The translations under genes and the position numbers were made by a program. Shown piece after piece: positions 17,359 to 25,644 of a DNA stretch of 64,000 nucleotides. Below the pieces are notes generated by a model that was not told the origin of the DNA, made no database searches, and saw only the letters and a list, made by a program, of their open reading frames with translations. Origin of the DNA: UBA4744 sp963723165 (lineage in GTDB: Bacteria; Actinomycetota; Acidimicrobiia; Spongiisociales; UBA4744); contig CAVRPP010000003.1 in assembly GCA_963723165.1 (NCBI GenBank), positions 1 to 64,000 on the forward strand. Reading direction: 5' to 3'. Each line of letters opens with the position of its first letter. The stretch's first letter is position 1.

Positions 17359-18589
17359 TACGCTGGAAAGGACCCTGAAGACAACCCCTCCCGGCCCGCG
17401 ACTGGCGACGATCCTGTCCCGGATCGACATTTCGGAGCTGTCGGGATACGACCGGGTGGTGGTATTGCAGGCTCACCGGAAGATGGCGTCGCACCACGCC
17501 GCCTACGCCTATCAGGCGATGGCCTCGATCTCCGATGCCATGCACGAGGTGGACAACGACTACGAGCTTGCCCACCGGGCCGCCGCCACCGAGATCCGGG
17601 CCGGGCTGTCGCTCACCCGGCGAGCCGCCGATGCGGAACTCGATCTCGCCCTCGACCTGGCCCAGCGTCTCCCCCGGGTCTGGCAGGCTCTCGCAGCAGG
17701 CGACATCGATGTTCCCAAAGCCAGAGTGATCGTGACGGGGACCACACACCTGTCGATCGCCACCGCCCAAGAAGTAGCCGGTCAGATCATCGACGATGCT
17801 GCCGGGTTGACGACCGGTCAACTCCGGGCGCGGATCGCCAAACTGTGCATCTCGGCCGACCCCGACGATGCTCGAAATCGCTATGAGACTGCGGTCGAGG
17901 AGCGCCGGGTGGTACTCGAAGCCGACCCTGACGGAACTGCACACCTCACCGGATACGACCTCCCGGCCGACCGGGCGATGGCCGTTAGCCGCAAGATCAA
18001 CCGGCTGGCCCGGCAACTCAAAACACGCCATGAAACGCGAACGATGGACCAGCTGCGGGCCGACGTCTTCCTCGACCTGCTCGAAGGCCGCCACATGGGT
18101 GGTCGTGGCCACGACCGGGGAGTCGTCGACATCCAGGTCGATCTCACCACCCTCATCGGGCTCTCCGAAACAGCCGGAGAACTGGCCGGATACGGCCCGA
18201 TCGTGGCCGACATCGCCCGCCACATCACCGACCGACAACACGCATCCCAATGGCGATGGACGGTCACCGACCCCGACAGCGGACAACCGCTCCACGAGGG
18301 CACCACCCGCCGGCGCCCGACCGGCCGACAACGAAGGGCCGTCGAATCACGCGACCGGACCTGCGTGTTCCCGGGCTGCCGCATGCCCGCCGGCAACTGC
18401 GACCTCGACCACCGCATCCCCTGGGCGCAAGGGGGGCCGACCCGCCGCAAGTACCTCGCTCCCCTCTGCCGCCACGATCACGGCAACCGGCACCTCTGCG
18501 GATGGACCTACCGTCCGCTACGCAACGGCGACTACCTCTGGACCAGTCCTCTCGGCCACACCTACACCACCAGCGGCAAACCCCCGTAA
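17351..18589 (+). CDS. DUF222 (13E12 repeat family) HNH endonuclease domain protein
   Basis: 412-residue actinobacterial 13E12/REP-family protein: a long helical DUF222 region (residues about 30-300, including RVVVLQAHRKMASHHA, LSLTRRAADAELDLAL and VDIQVDLTTLIGL), then a C-terminal HNH nuclease: RTCVFPGCRMP, CDLDHRIPWAQGGPT and APLCRHDHGNRH, with the zinc cysteines and the H-N-H residues present. The family is abundant in actinobacteria and several M. tuberculosis copies are SOS-regulated; the biological job is unsettled. The ATG at 17351 is inside a perfect LexA box. A -10 element seven bases before the ATG implies a leaderless transcript. No mobile-element ends were seen around it. Confidence 0.92.
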   Translation: MFDTLERTLKTTPPGPRLATILSRIDISELSGYDRVVVLQAHRKMASHHAAYAYQAMASISDAMHEVDNDYELAHRAAATEIRAGLSLTRRAADAELDLALDLAQRLPRVWQALAAGDIDVPKARVIVTGTTHLSIATAQEVAGQIIDDAAGLTTGQLRARIAKLCISADPDDARNRYETAVEERRVVLEADPDGTAHLTGYDLPADRAMAVSRKINRLARQLKTRHETRTMDQLRADVFLDLLEGRHMGGRGHDRGVVDIQVDLTTLIGLSETAGELAGYGPIVADIARHITDRQHASQWRWTVTDPDSGQPLHEGTTRRRPTGRQRRAVESRDRTCVFPGCRMPAGNCDLDHRIPWAQGGPTRRKYLAPLCRHDHGNRHLCGWTYRPLRNGDYLWTSPLGHTYTTSGKPP

Positions 18590-18768
18590 CCACAACGCCG
18601 CTCCACTCGCCGTTCAGTCCCCTGTGTGCCCGCAAGACCGACGTTTCTGTACCGACTCGCTACCGAATCTGTCACACCCGGTTTGTAGCTTGCCGGTGGG
18701 GCATGCGAGGGGATGGCCGGGGGCCGGGCCAGGGACCGGGACCGACCGCCCCTCGCACCAGGGAGGCG

Positions 18769-19098
18769 ATGAGAGGAGCCGGGATGAAGGACCGTAGGGG
18801 TGAGGTCACCGCCGCCGTAGCGGACGCCGCAGCAGACGCCATGAAGGGCGCCGGTTGGGAAATGGGCGACTGCCACGACCTGCTCCACCGGCCCTTCACC
18901 CCGGCCTGCTGGGGTCTGCCCGGCGGACCGGCCCGGCACCTGTCGCTGTGGTGGCAGTACCAGGGTCAGGCCGGGTTGCGGCGGCGGTCGGCCTGCCGTT
19001 TCGGCCGGCACCGCTACCTGCCCTACTGGTCGGAAATCGCAGGCCATCCGGACGACGCTCCGGACGGGCTGATATGCCTGGACTGCGGGCTGTCGTGA
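18769..19098 (+). CDS. Hypothetical protein with zinc-binding-like C-terminus
   Basis: 109-residue protein, family not recognised. The N-terminal helix is charged (MKDRRGEVTAAVADAAADAM); the rest is rich in Trp, Arg and Gly (LSLWWQYQGQAGLRRRSAC) and ends with a Cys/His pattern C-x3-GRHR...CLDCG that could hold a metal ion. The start 18769 follows GGGAGG. Its stop overlaps the next frame (GTGA at 19095), and that one overlaps the peptidase gene, so the three form a tight operon. Confidence 0.6.
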   Translation: MRGAGMKDRRGEVTAAVADAAADAMKGAGWEMGDCHDLLHRPFTPACWGLPGGPARHLSLWWQYQGQAGLRRRSACRFGRHRYLPYWSEIAGHPDDAPDGLICLDCGLS

Positions 19099-19298
19099 AG
19101 TTCCGTACGGCCGTGCCGATGTATCTGGGTCCGGGCAACGAGGGGCCGGTGGGAAGCCCAGAATCCCCAAGCCCGGAGGAGGCGCCGATCGCCGTCGACT
19201 CCTTCGGGGTGGAGATCGAGCCCGGCGACTGGATTATCGAATACGACGGACAGGGACTCACCATCTCCCCCGTCACGGAGGTACCGGAAGCATCATGA
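19095..19298 (+). CDS. Small hypothetical protein upstream of M28 peptidase
   Basis: 67-residue frame from GTG 19095 (KFRTAVPMYLGPGNEG ... GVEIEPGDWIIEYDGQGL ... TEVPEAS). It is linked by a four-base overlap to the preceding gene and by ATGA to the peptidase gene. The fragment EPGDWIIEYDGQGLTIS resembles a small beta-barrel, but no family is recognised. Its reality rests mainly on the two tight overlaps; it could also be an N-terminal frame-shifted part of a neighbour. Confidence 0.5.
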   Translation: MKFRTAVPMYLGPGNEGPVGSPESPSPEEAPIAVDSFGVEIEPGDWIIEYDGQGLTISPVTEVPEAS

Positions 19299-20368
19299 GC
19301 AAAACAGAGCGAGCCGAAACCATGCGATCCCGGGTCGAGTACCTGGCCTCCCCCGAACTGGAAGGCCGGGCCCCCGGCACGCCGGGCGGTCTGCTGGCCC
19401 GCGCCCATGTCGAGGCGGCCTTCACCGAACTCGGCCTCACACCCGCCGGCGGGGACGGTTACCGGCAACCGATCCCCGAAATCAACGGCGCCAACCTCCT
19501 CGGTGTCATCCCCGGTACCGGACCGCTCGCCGACCGGTACATCGTCCTCAACGCCCATTACGACCATCTCGGCATCAACTTCGGCAGCATCTACCCGGGG
19601 GCCGACGACAACGCCTCCGGCGTGGCGGTGTTGCTGGATGTGGCTCAACGTTTGGTCGAGCAGGGTGACCTGAACCGGTCGGTACTCATCATGTCGGTCG
19701 ACGCCGAAGAACCGCCCCATTTCTACGAACCTGCGATGGGCTCGATCTACTTCGTCGACCACCCGACCATCCCGCTCGACCAGATCGACATGATGGTCAA
19801 CCTCGACCTGGTCGGCCATCCCCTGGGGCCGCCCACCCTGCCGACCGAAGTGCGAAACACCATCCTGGTGATGGGAGCCGAGAAGAGCCCCGGAGTCGGA
19901 GACATCATCGACCGGATGGCCTCCGGAATCGACGGGATCATCCCCCGCAGGCTCGACGCCGACATTATCCCGCCCATGTCCGACCACTACGCATTCCAGC
20001 GGGCAGGGATCCCCTTCCTCTTCTTCAACATCGGCCGGGACCGCCACTACCACACCCCCGACGACACCGCCGAAAAGCTCGACTACCCCAAGATGGTGGC
20101 CCTGGCCGACTATCTGACTGTTCTGATCACCGAACTAACCGGCCGGGACACCTTCACCTACGAGGCCGACGCGGTCGACGACAACGCCACCCTCACCACC
20201 CTGGCCGAGCTCGGCCGTCACGCCGGGCCTCTCCACCGCAAATCCGACCAGGTGATGGCGCTGGTCGGGAAGCTCGAACGCAGACTCGAAGCGGGCACGG
20301 TCCTGAGCAGCGGCGACCGGGGCACCCTGCGGGCCACCATCCTCGCCCTCGAAGAAGCGCTGAAATGA
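19295..20368 (+). CDS. M28 family metallopeptidase
   Basis: 357-residue zinc aminopeptidase-type protein. The M28 metal ligands appear in order: HYDHLG (His, Asp neighbourhood, residues about 88-93), GADDNASG (bridging Asp), DAEEPP (general base Glu and ligand Glu), an Asp in NLDLVGH, and the late His in RHYHTPDDT. There is no signal peptide, unlike most secreted M28 enzymes, so it is predicted cytoplasmic unless the start is further upstream. A helical C-terminal tail (residues about 295-357) extends the domain. Last gene of a three-gene overlapping operon. Confidence 0.9.
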   Translation: MSKTERAETMRSRVEYLASPELEGRAPGTPGGLLARAHVEAAFTELGLTPAGGDGYRQPIPEINGANLLGVIPGTGPLADRYIVLNAHYDHLGINFGSIYPGADDNASGVAVLLDVAQRLVEQGDLNRSVLIMSVDAEEPPHFYEPAMGSIYFVDHPTIPLDQIDMMVNLDLVGHPLGPPTLPTEVRNTILVMGAEKSPGVGDIIDRMASGIDGIIPRRLDADIIPPMSDHYAFQRAGIPFLFFNIGRDRHYHTPDDTAEKLDYPKMVALADYLTVLITELTGRDTFTYEADAVDDNATLTTLAELGRHAGPLHRKSDQVMALVGKLERRLEAGTVLSSGDRGTLRATILALEEALK

Positions 20369-20497
20369 AGAGACAGGTCGCCCTTGCAGTAGGCCGGTCT
20401 GGCCACTCGATCAGACCCAGCGAAGGGTCCTCCCTCTGCCTCGGGTCGCCTCAACCCCGCACAGTGCGTGGCGCGGCCAGGAGCCGAATCCCCGACA

Positions 20498-20800
20498 CTA
20501 CACAAACGCACAAGCGTGGTGTAGGCGAGGAGCGGAGGCGGCCCTAGTCATCCCCGAAACCCGGAGATCGCAGGAATGAAGCTGCTTCGTCCCGGCGGCC
20601 CGGCGTGCCACGCTGGATTGCGTTTCCAACCGAAAGAACCAGTAGCCGATCATCCCGACTACGGGGAGGAACACCAGGAGGGTCGCCCATTTCACAACCA
20701 GGCGAGTCTGCATCTCGTGGCGATTGCGTGCCAGGTTGATGAGGCCGAGGACCACTAGCACCACGTCAATCCCGACCCAGGACGCCAACCAGGGATCCAT
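20498..20800 (-). CDS. PLDc_N-like small membrane protein
   Basis: About 100 residues from ATG 20800: a first hydrophobic helix (WVGIDVVLVVLGLINLARN), a basic loop (RHEMQTRLVVKW), and a second helix (ATLLVFLPVVGMIGYWFFRL), again the phospholipase D N-terminal-like membrane pattern. The last 40 residues (QSSVARRAAGTKQLHS...) are not typical, and the stop may be displaced by an indel. It follows the anti-sigma-like gene 20 bases downstream on the same strand, so it may belong to the sigma-factor operon. Confidence 0.6.
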   Translation of the reverse strand: MDPWLASWVGIDVVLVVLGLINLARNRHEMQTRLVVKWATLLVFLPVVGMIGYWFFRLETQSSVARRAAGTKQLHSCDLRVSGMTRAASAPRLHHACAFV

Positions 20801-20819
20801 ACCTACTCCTCTCCCAACA

Positions 20820-21869
20820 TCATTCTCCGCCTGTCGATTCACCCGGCCGGAAGACGGAGGTCGGTGTGTTCACCAGGTCGGCGGCGGTTTGTCCGGGGTT
20901 CTCCGCTTGATAGGTCTCGATCATGCGATAACCGAGCGTGAATCCCGCCCAGAGGGGGAGATCCGCGGTGCCCCGGAACCAACGCGCGTCGTCGTAGTCG
21001 GTGCTGTCGAACAGGGGCCGGGCCTGGTCCATGAGCTCCTGGGTTTGCGTCACAGGGAACGCATCCGACCAAGGCGCGGTCGGGCTTCCGAGCAGCTCCT
21101 CGGCAAAATGGGCGCTGAGGCCCCACCAGACCATGAACTCCAGCATCGTTCCGCCGTATTCGACCCCACGCTGGCGCGCAACTTCATAGAGCGACCAAGC
21201 CACTATCTGCGGCACCCGTTCGGGCAACACGTCACCGAGCCCCGGCAACCAGGCCTGGATCGCAATGACCACCGAGTCGACGTCCGCAAACAAGTATCCG
21301 ACGCCGTAGTCCTCAAAGACGACACCGGGGATGTCCGGCGAGACCGAGAATCGGACGCCGTCCACGTCCAGCAGCGGCGCCGCCTGCGCGTACGTCTCCT
21401 CGATGAGCCGGCTGATCGTCGCAGCATGGGCCGAAAGCTCCCCATCGGGATCGACGAAGGTGATCTCGGGTCCCCGGCCGTCCACCGCTAACTCGCCGTC
21501 GCCGTCGCCGACGATCACCAACCCGACGCCGACGACTGCGGCGACCAGGATGACCGCTGCAAAGCTGATCGCGGCGGTCCGCCACCGCCGAGGACGCTTC
21601 GTATCTTGTTGGCGTTTCCAATCTTGCTCCTGAATGCGTTCCTGGGTGTCCATGTCGTGGCCCCTTTCGAGAAGATCCTCTTCGTCTCCTTTCGACGGAC
21701 GGAGTTCCGGCAAACCCGGTAGCAACCCGGGAATGTCCATCCCCTTTGCCCGGCTGAGCAAAAGGGTCACCGCGGCGGCTTCCTCGGAATCGACCAGGCG
21801 GAGGGCTTGGGGCACCGGGTTGGCGTCCCGCACCATGGCCTCCAGCCGGCTCAGATCATCACCTTTCAT
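20820..21869 (-). CDS. Sigma-factor-linked single-pass membrane protein
   Basis: 349-residue protein encoded immediately after the ECF sigma factor with an ATGA overlap, the usual place of an anti-sigma factor. The cytoplasmic N-terminus (about 100 residues, LSRLEAMVRDANPVPQALRLV) is followed by one transmembrane helix (TAAISFAAVILVAAVVGVGLVIV) and an extracytoplasmic domain rich in Trp/Tyr (VPQIVAWSLYEVARQRG, FMVWWGLSAHFAEELLG). The exterior part vaguely resembles DUF2268-type peptidase-like domains, but no HExxH motif is left. A role in holding or releasing the sigma factor is inferred from position only. Confidence 0.7.
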   Translation of the reverse strand: MKGDDLSRLEAMVRDANPVPQALRLVDSEEAAAVTLLLSRAKGMDIPGLLPGLPELRPSKGDEEDLLERGHDMDTQERIQEQDWKRQQDTKRPRRWRTAAISFAAVILVAAVVGVGLVIVGDGDGELAVDGRGPEITFVDPDGELSAHAATISRLIEETYAQAAPLLDVDGVRFSVSPDIPGVVFEDYGVGYLFADVDSVVIAIQAWLPGLGDVLPERVPQIVAWSLYEVARQRGVEYGGTMLEFMVWWGLSAHFAEELLGSPTAPWSDAFPVTQTQELMDQARPLFDSTDYDDARWFRGTADLPLWAGFTLGYRMIETYQAENPGQTAADLVNTPTSVFRPGESTGGE

Positions 21870-22453
21870 TCGGACTGCTCCTCCGTCGGCAGATCGGATC
21901 TCAACCTGCTCATCACTACATGTCCGGATCGTTGACAAACGCTGCGGAGCCGCCGCAGAGCCTTTCCGTACCGTTGCTCCGCGGCATGGCGGGAACACTG
22001 CATCACCGCCGCGATGTCGTCGAAACTCGCCTCTTCCCAGAGACGGAGCGTCAACACTTCACGGTCCTGAGGGCGGAGCCGATCGAGGGCGGCGATCACC
22101 TCTCGGTCCTGCTCGCGGCGCACAACCACGATCTCAGGCAACAGCTCCGAGTCGATCCTCGATGTCGCGACCTTCGAGTGCAACCGGCCCCGACGACGCA
22201 CAGTCCGAAGATGATTACGCAGCACGTTGTGGGCTACTCCGAACAGCCACAACCGCGCTTCGGGGTTTGACGGCACATCGCCGATCCGACGCCACGCAGT
22301 CAAAAACACATCCGCCGTGGCATCCACCGCATCGTCACGATCCAACCGGCGCAGGAAGTAAGCGAGAAGATCCGGCTGATACTCCCCATACAGAGATCGG
22401 AATCGTACCGCTGCGTCCAAGGCATCCTCCACCGAACCCGAACACCCAGACAT
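21866..22453 (-). CDS. ECF-type RNA polymerase sigma factor
   Basis: 195-residue sigma-70 family protein of the extracytoplasmic-function class: region 2 (RSLYGEYQPDLLAYFLRRL, DAVDATADVFLTAWRRI) and region 4 with the helix-turn-helix (LRPQDREVLTLRLWEEASFDDIAAVM then SRHAAEQRYGKALRRLR). It is coupled to the membrane protein downstream. No clear autoregulated ECF promoter was recognised in the 140 bases upstream. Confidence 0.9.
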   Translation of the reverse strand: MSGCSGSVEDALDAAVRFRSLYGEYQPDLLAYFLRRLDRDDAVDATADVFLTAWRRIGDVPSNPEARLWLFGVAHNVLRNHLRTVRRRGRLHSKVATSRIDSELLPEIVVVRREQDREVIAALDRLRPQDREVLTLRLWEEASFDDIAAVMQCSRHAAEQRYGKALRRLRSVCQRSGHVVMSRLRSDLPTEEQSE

Positions 22454-22596
22454 GTCCGGTCAGGGGCAAACACTCTCCACATTGTGCTGAGGCATTCCAC
22501 ACCCGAACCAGAGGACAAGGACCACACCTACCGGCAATCCCCCACTGCAATCGCCTGCGCGAGAGAGCCCAGACCGGCGCGGACTTTGGGCCTTTT

Positions 22597-22650
22597 TGGT
22601 CGGGCCGGCCGGATTTGAACCGGCGACCTCTCGACCTCCCGAGAAGCGCC
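22597..22650 (-). tRNA. tRNA 3'-end remnant (T-arm, acceptor strand and CCA)
   Basis: On the minus strand the sequence GGTCGCCGGTTCAAATCCGG continues CCGGCCCGACCA: a perfect five-pair T-arm with TTCAAAT loop, a seven-base acceptor strand CGGCCCG, discriminator A and encoded CCA. No matching 5' acceptor strand (CGGGCCG) lies within 80 bases, so only the 3' half is present. Such halves mark integration events at tRNA genes, or a deleted tRNA. The type is uncertain (proline-like). Confidence 0.5.
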
Positions 22651-22653
22651 GGA

Positions 22654-24267
22654 TCAGCCTTGCGGTCGTTTCATGAGCGGCTGCAGGAAGCGCGCTCCTT
22701 TGACCGGTTCGGCGGCTGCGGCTGCCATGACCCCACCGCCGAGCGCACCGGCGATCCCCGGTCCCGACACGTCCGCTCCACCCAGATAGAGACCCTTGAT
22801 CCCGGTGCGGGGCAGCAGGGACTGGTCGTCGAACCGGTCCGGGGTGGTCCCCAGCCCGTAGATCGACCCGCGCGGCGACGCGGCGAAGTGGTTGGTCGAA
22901 AGCGGCGTCGACATCTCAACGTGATCGACCATCGGGGCCAGTCCCGGGTAATGCGCCAGGTACTGATCGAGCAGGGTCGAGGTCAGCGACTCCTTGAAAG
23001 CGTCGTAGGCGGCACCCCGCTTCTTCCACCGGGTATCGGACCACTGCGAAAACGACTCCCATGGAACAAAGGTGATGACCTCACCGGTGTTGCGCTGCTC
23101 GGGTCCCGGATCGTGGGTGGGGTCCTTGAGAGAAGGAAAACTGCAGAACAACACGGAAGCCGGTCCGATGGGGCGGTCGGGATGCACGTCCCAGATGTCC
23201 TCCTCCATGTCCCATGTGTCGAAGTACCACTGGCAGTAACGCTCGGCGCCGTTGGCGGCGATATCGCCTTTGAATCCGAGGTACACGCTGACGTGGGCCG
23301 GACCGGCCTCCCGGTACGGATCACCGGTGCCCGGCAGACCGGCCTCGAGCAGATCGGAGGTGGGGATGGCGCCGGCGGCGCTGACGACCCGCTTGGCGGC
23401 GATCTCCGTTCCGTCCGAGAGCCGCACGCCGGCAACGCTGCCGTTACGGACCACGATCTCCTCAACCGTGCGCCGCACCGCAGTCCACCCACCGGCGGCG
23501 GCAACGGTGGCGAGCATCTCCCGGGCGATGCTGGAAGCACCCCCGACCGGGTAGTAGGCACCGCGCAGGAAGTGGCGCACCATCAGCGCGTGCATGGCAA
23601 ACGACGATCTGGCCGGAGTGGCTCCGTAGTAGCCCCATTGGGCCGACAGCACGGCCCGCAGCCGCAGATCGTCGGTCAGCGAGGCCAGGACCTCGGCGGT
23701 GGTGGCATGAATGTGCGGGTGGGCGGCTTCGGTTGCTTGTTTGCGGCCACCGGGGGCGAGGAGGCGCGGCATCGCCCGCACCTGCATGTACTTGGCGGCC
23801 GCCCGGGCGGCAGAGCGGGTCAGGGCCAGGTAGTCGTCGATGGCAGCACGCTCGGCCGGGAAGTAGTCGATCAGGGTCTCGCGAAACCGTTCGGGTGAAT
23901 CGGGCAGCTGGATGGTGAAACCGTCGGGGAAGTTGAACTCGTCGTAGACGTCGCCGACCGATTCCCACTGCAACCGACCGTCGGTCAGCGCCGACAGCAG
24001 ACGGCCCGGGTAGCTCATTTCTGACATCTCGCCGACGATGTGGACCCCGACATCCCAGCGATAGCCGGGGCGTTTGAACATCTGGGTGAACCCGCCCGGG
24101 ATGTTGTGCTGTTCCAGCACCAGCACCCGCCGCCCCAGTTTGGAGAGCATCGCCGCCGAAGCCATCCCCCCGATCCCGGTGCCGATGACGATGTAGTCCC
24201 ACGTCCCCTCGGGGATGTCGTGGCTCCACGGACGGTCGGTGCGGGCTTCGGTGGCAGCAGATTCCAT
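22654..24267 (-). CDS. FAD-dependent phytoene-desaturase/retinol-saturase-like oxidoreductase
   Basis: 537-residue flavoprotein. The N-terminal dinucleotide-binding motif YIVIGTGIGGMASAAML then VLVLEQHNIPGGFTQMF fixes the family (carotenoid desaturase/isomerase, CrtI- and CrtISO/RetSat-like). The C-terminal FAD block GIKGLYLGGADVSGPGIAGA is also intact. The middle substrate domain is full length. No crtB, crtE or other carotenoid genes are in the window, so the substrate may be another polyene or lipid. The start ATG 24267 places the Rossmann motif at residue about 24. Its stop is four bases from the tRNA remnant. Confidence 0.85.
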   Translation of the reverse strand: MESAATEARTDRPWSHDIPEGTWDYIVIGTGIGGMASAAMLSKLGRRVLVLEQHNIPGGFTQMFKRPGYRWDVGVHIVGEMSEMSYPGRLLSALTDGRLQWESVGDVYDEFNFPDGFTIQLPDSPERFRETLIDYFPAERAAIDDYLALTRSAARAAAKYMQVRAMPRLLAPGGRKQATEAAHPHIHATTAEVLASLTDDLRLRAVLSAQWGYYGATPARSSFAMHALMVRHFLRGAYYPVGGASSIAREMLATVAAAGGWTAVRRTVEEIVVRNGSVAGVRLSDGTEIAAKRVVSAAGAIPTSDLLEAGLPGTGDPYREAGPAHVSVYLGFKGDIAANGAERYCQWYFDTWDMEEDIWDVHPDRPIGPASVLFCSFPSLKDPTHDPGPEQRNTGEVITFVPWESFSQWSDTRWKKRGAAYDAFKESLTSTLLDQYLAHYPGLAPMVDHVEMSTPLSTNHFAASPRGSIYGLGTTPDRFDDQSLLPRTGIKGLYLGGADVSGPGIAGALGGGVMAAAAAEPVKGARFLQPLMKRPQG

Positions 24268-24509
24268 GGGCTGCGATGGTGGCCACCAAGGAGAGCAGTG
24301 TCAAGAGACGAAGAGACGCGGGCTCACCGCCGAAGCGGTCGCCGATGCACACAAGGAATCCCACGGCCTGGTCGCCGACGACAGAGTCGAGGTGTACGAA
24401 GGCCATTGAAAACCAGGGGCCCTCCGAATTCAGATTTCGGAACGGACCACCGCCGGCCTGGAAGGTGGCTACCTCCTGGAAACTATGTGTTGTCGGGTCT
24501 CGGTGAGGC

Positions 24510-24933
24510 TCATGCAGCCTTTCTTGGGGCGATCAAGACCGGGACCCGCGAGCGGGCCACCGGGCCACGCCAGCTGAGCCGGTTGGCCAGGCTGTGCGAC
24601 ACGGCGATGGTCGTCGGGCTCGGCCTTCTCGGCGCTGGCGAACACGGATCGGCCCGAATAGTCGCGTTCGGCGACGATGGCGGACGTGTTCAAGCCACCT
24701 ACCCGGGACGAGTACATCCTGGACAGCCGCTCGAGGTAGATCGCGCGGGCGTCGGGAACCGTGAGGTTCTCGGCCTCGGCAAACCTGCGGATATCACTGG
24801 TGGTCGTACCGTTGACGAGGACGACCACGGTGGCGCGCCCACCCCGGTCGACGACCTGGCGGGCCAGGTTGAGGGTCGAGTCCTCTTCGTGGGTCGAATC
24901 GACCACAGCCACGATGTGTTCTTGCTTGTTCAT
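24510..24933 (-). CDS. Universal-stress-protein-like small protein (frameshifted)
   Basis: About 140 residues from ATG 24933, which follows AAGGAAG by six bases. The N-terminus HIVAVVDSTHEEDSTLNLA and the block RATVVVLVNG look like a UspA-type alpha/beta fold. Near 24625 one extra C in a short run shifts frame. The correct continuation in the other frame is TIAVSHSLANRLSWRGPVA then VPVLIAPRKAA, the usual C-terminal strand of UspA proteins, ending at 24510. The printed original frame instead ends in low-complexity residues. It forms a minus-strand pair with the TetR gene 18 bases upstream. Confidence 0.68.
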
Positions 24934-24951
24934 GTTCTTCCTTTGTTTCAC

Positions 24952-25548
24952 TCAGTTATCTGCATCCGGCGGCCAGGACACGGCAGCGATGAGATCCCAT
25001 AGGTACTCGTCGCCGATCGCGGCTCCGGTGAGAAGTATTCGGTAGTAGATCGGACCCAGCAGGTGGTCCAGGATTACGTTGATCTCTTGGTCGGACGTGC
25101 CCGGATCGACGATCCGCCGCACGATCCCGCCTGCGATGCTCCGCCGTTCATCCCAAAACCGGCGGAAACCCTCGGCCAGTTGCGGATTGCGAGCCGATTC
25201 CCCGACGATTCCGGCGACGATCGCCCCGAAGTCGGACTGGCGGTTCAGTCGCACGATGTCCTGGAGAAAGGTAAAAAGGGCGTACTTGGGATCGTCCTCG
25301 ATCGGAACCGGGACGCTCTCGGCTGCCAGCACGGACAGCAGATGCTGCACGAGCTGTTCCTTTGACTTCCACCGCCGGTAGAGAGTGTCCTTGCCAACAC
25401 CGGCGGTGCGGGCGATCTCCTCCATCGAGGTGCCGGTGAAGCCCTTGCGCGCCAGCACCGAACGGGCCGATTCGAGAATCGCTCGGTCGATGGCCGGGTC
25501 ACGGGGGCGTCCCCGCCCCGGTTTGGTGGATTCTGGAGTCTTCGTCAT
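24952..25548 (-). CDS. TetR/AcrR family transcriptional regulator
   Basis: 198-residue repressor-type regulator. The N-terminal helix-turn-helix is clear (residues about 15-62: AILESARSVLARKGF, TSMEEIARTAGVGKDTLYRRW); the C-terminal ligand domain is helical and ends DEYLWDLIAAVSWPPDADN. ATG 25548 is preferred; the earlier ATG 25596 lies inside AT-rich promoter-like DNA. It is divergent from the ribbon-helix-helix gene across a 96-base spacer, and just upstream of the stress-protein gene with which it is probably co-transcribed. Confidence 0.87.
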   Translation of the reverse strand: MTKTPESTKPGRGRPRDPAIDRAILESARSVLARKGFTGTSMEEIARTAGVGKDTLYRRWKSKEQLVQHLLSVLAAESVPVPIEDDPKYALFTFLQDIVRLNRQSDFGAIVAGIVGESARNPQLAEGFRRFWDERRSIAGGIVRRIVDPGTSDQEINVILDHLLGPIYYRILLTGAAIGDEYLWDLIAAVSWPPDADN

Positions 25549-25620
25549 CAGAATTATAATACCATACCGTCCCGTTTTGTTATTGATGATTCTCAACTAA
25601 TTACGGGTTGCGCGTATTGC

Positions 25621-25633
25621 GTAATAGCATTAC
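25621..25633 (+). promoter_or_regulatory. Promoter with overlapping inverted repeat before RHH gene
   Basis: A -35-like TTGCGC (25608-25613) and -10-like TACACT (25631-25636) are 17 bases apart. The spacer carries the palindrome GTAAT-AGC-ATTAC, which overlaps the -10. Distance to the ATG at 25645 is normal for an actinobacterial promoter. The palindrome is a good candidate for autoregulation by the encoded DNA-binding protein. Confidence 0.5.
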
Positions 25634-25644
25634 ACTGCGATTCT

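Noticed and set aside
21634..23898. 754-residue plus-strand open frame
   Set aside because: It covers the sigma factor, the tRNA remnant and the flavoprotein on the opposite strand and contains the SGRPDLNRRPL string that typically arises from translating a tRNA complement.
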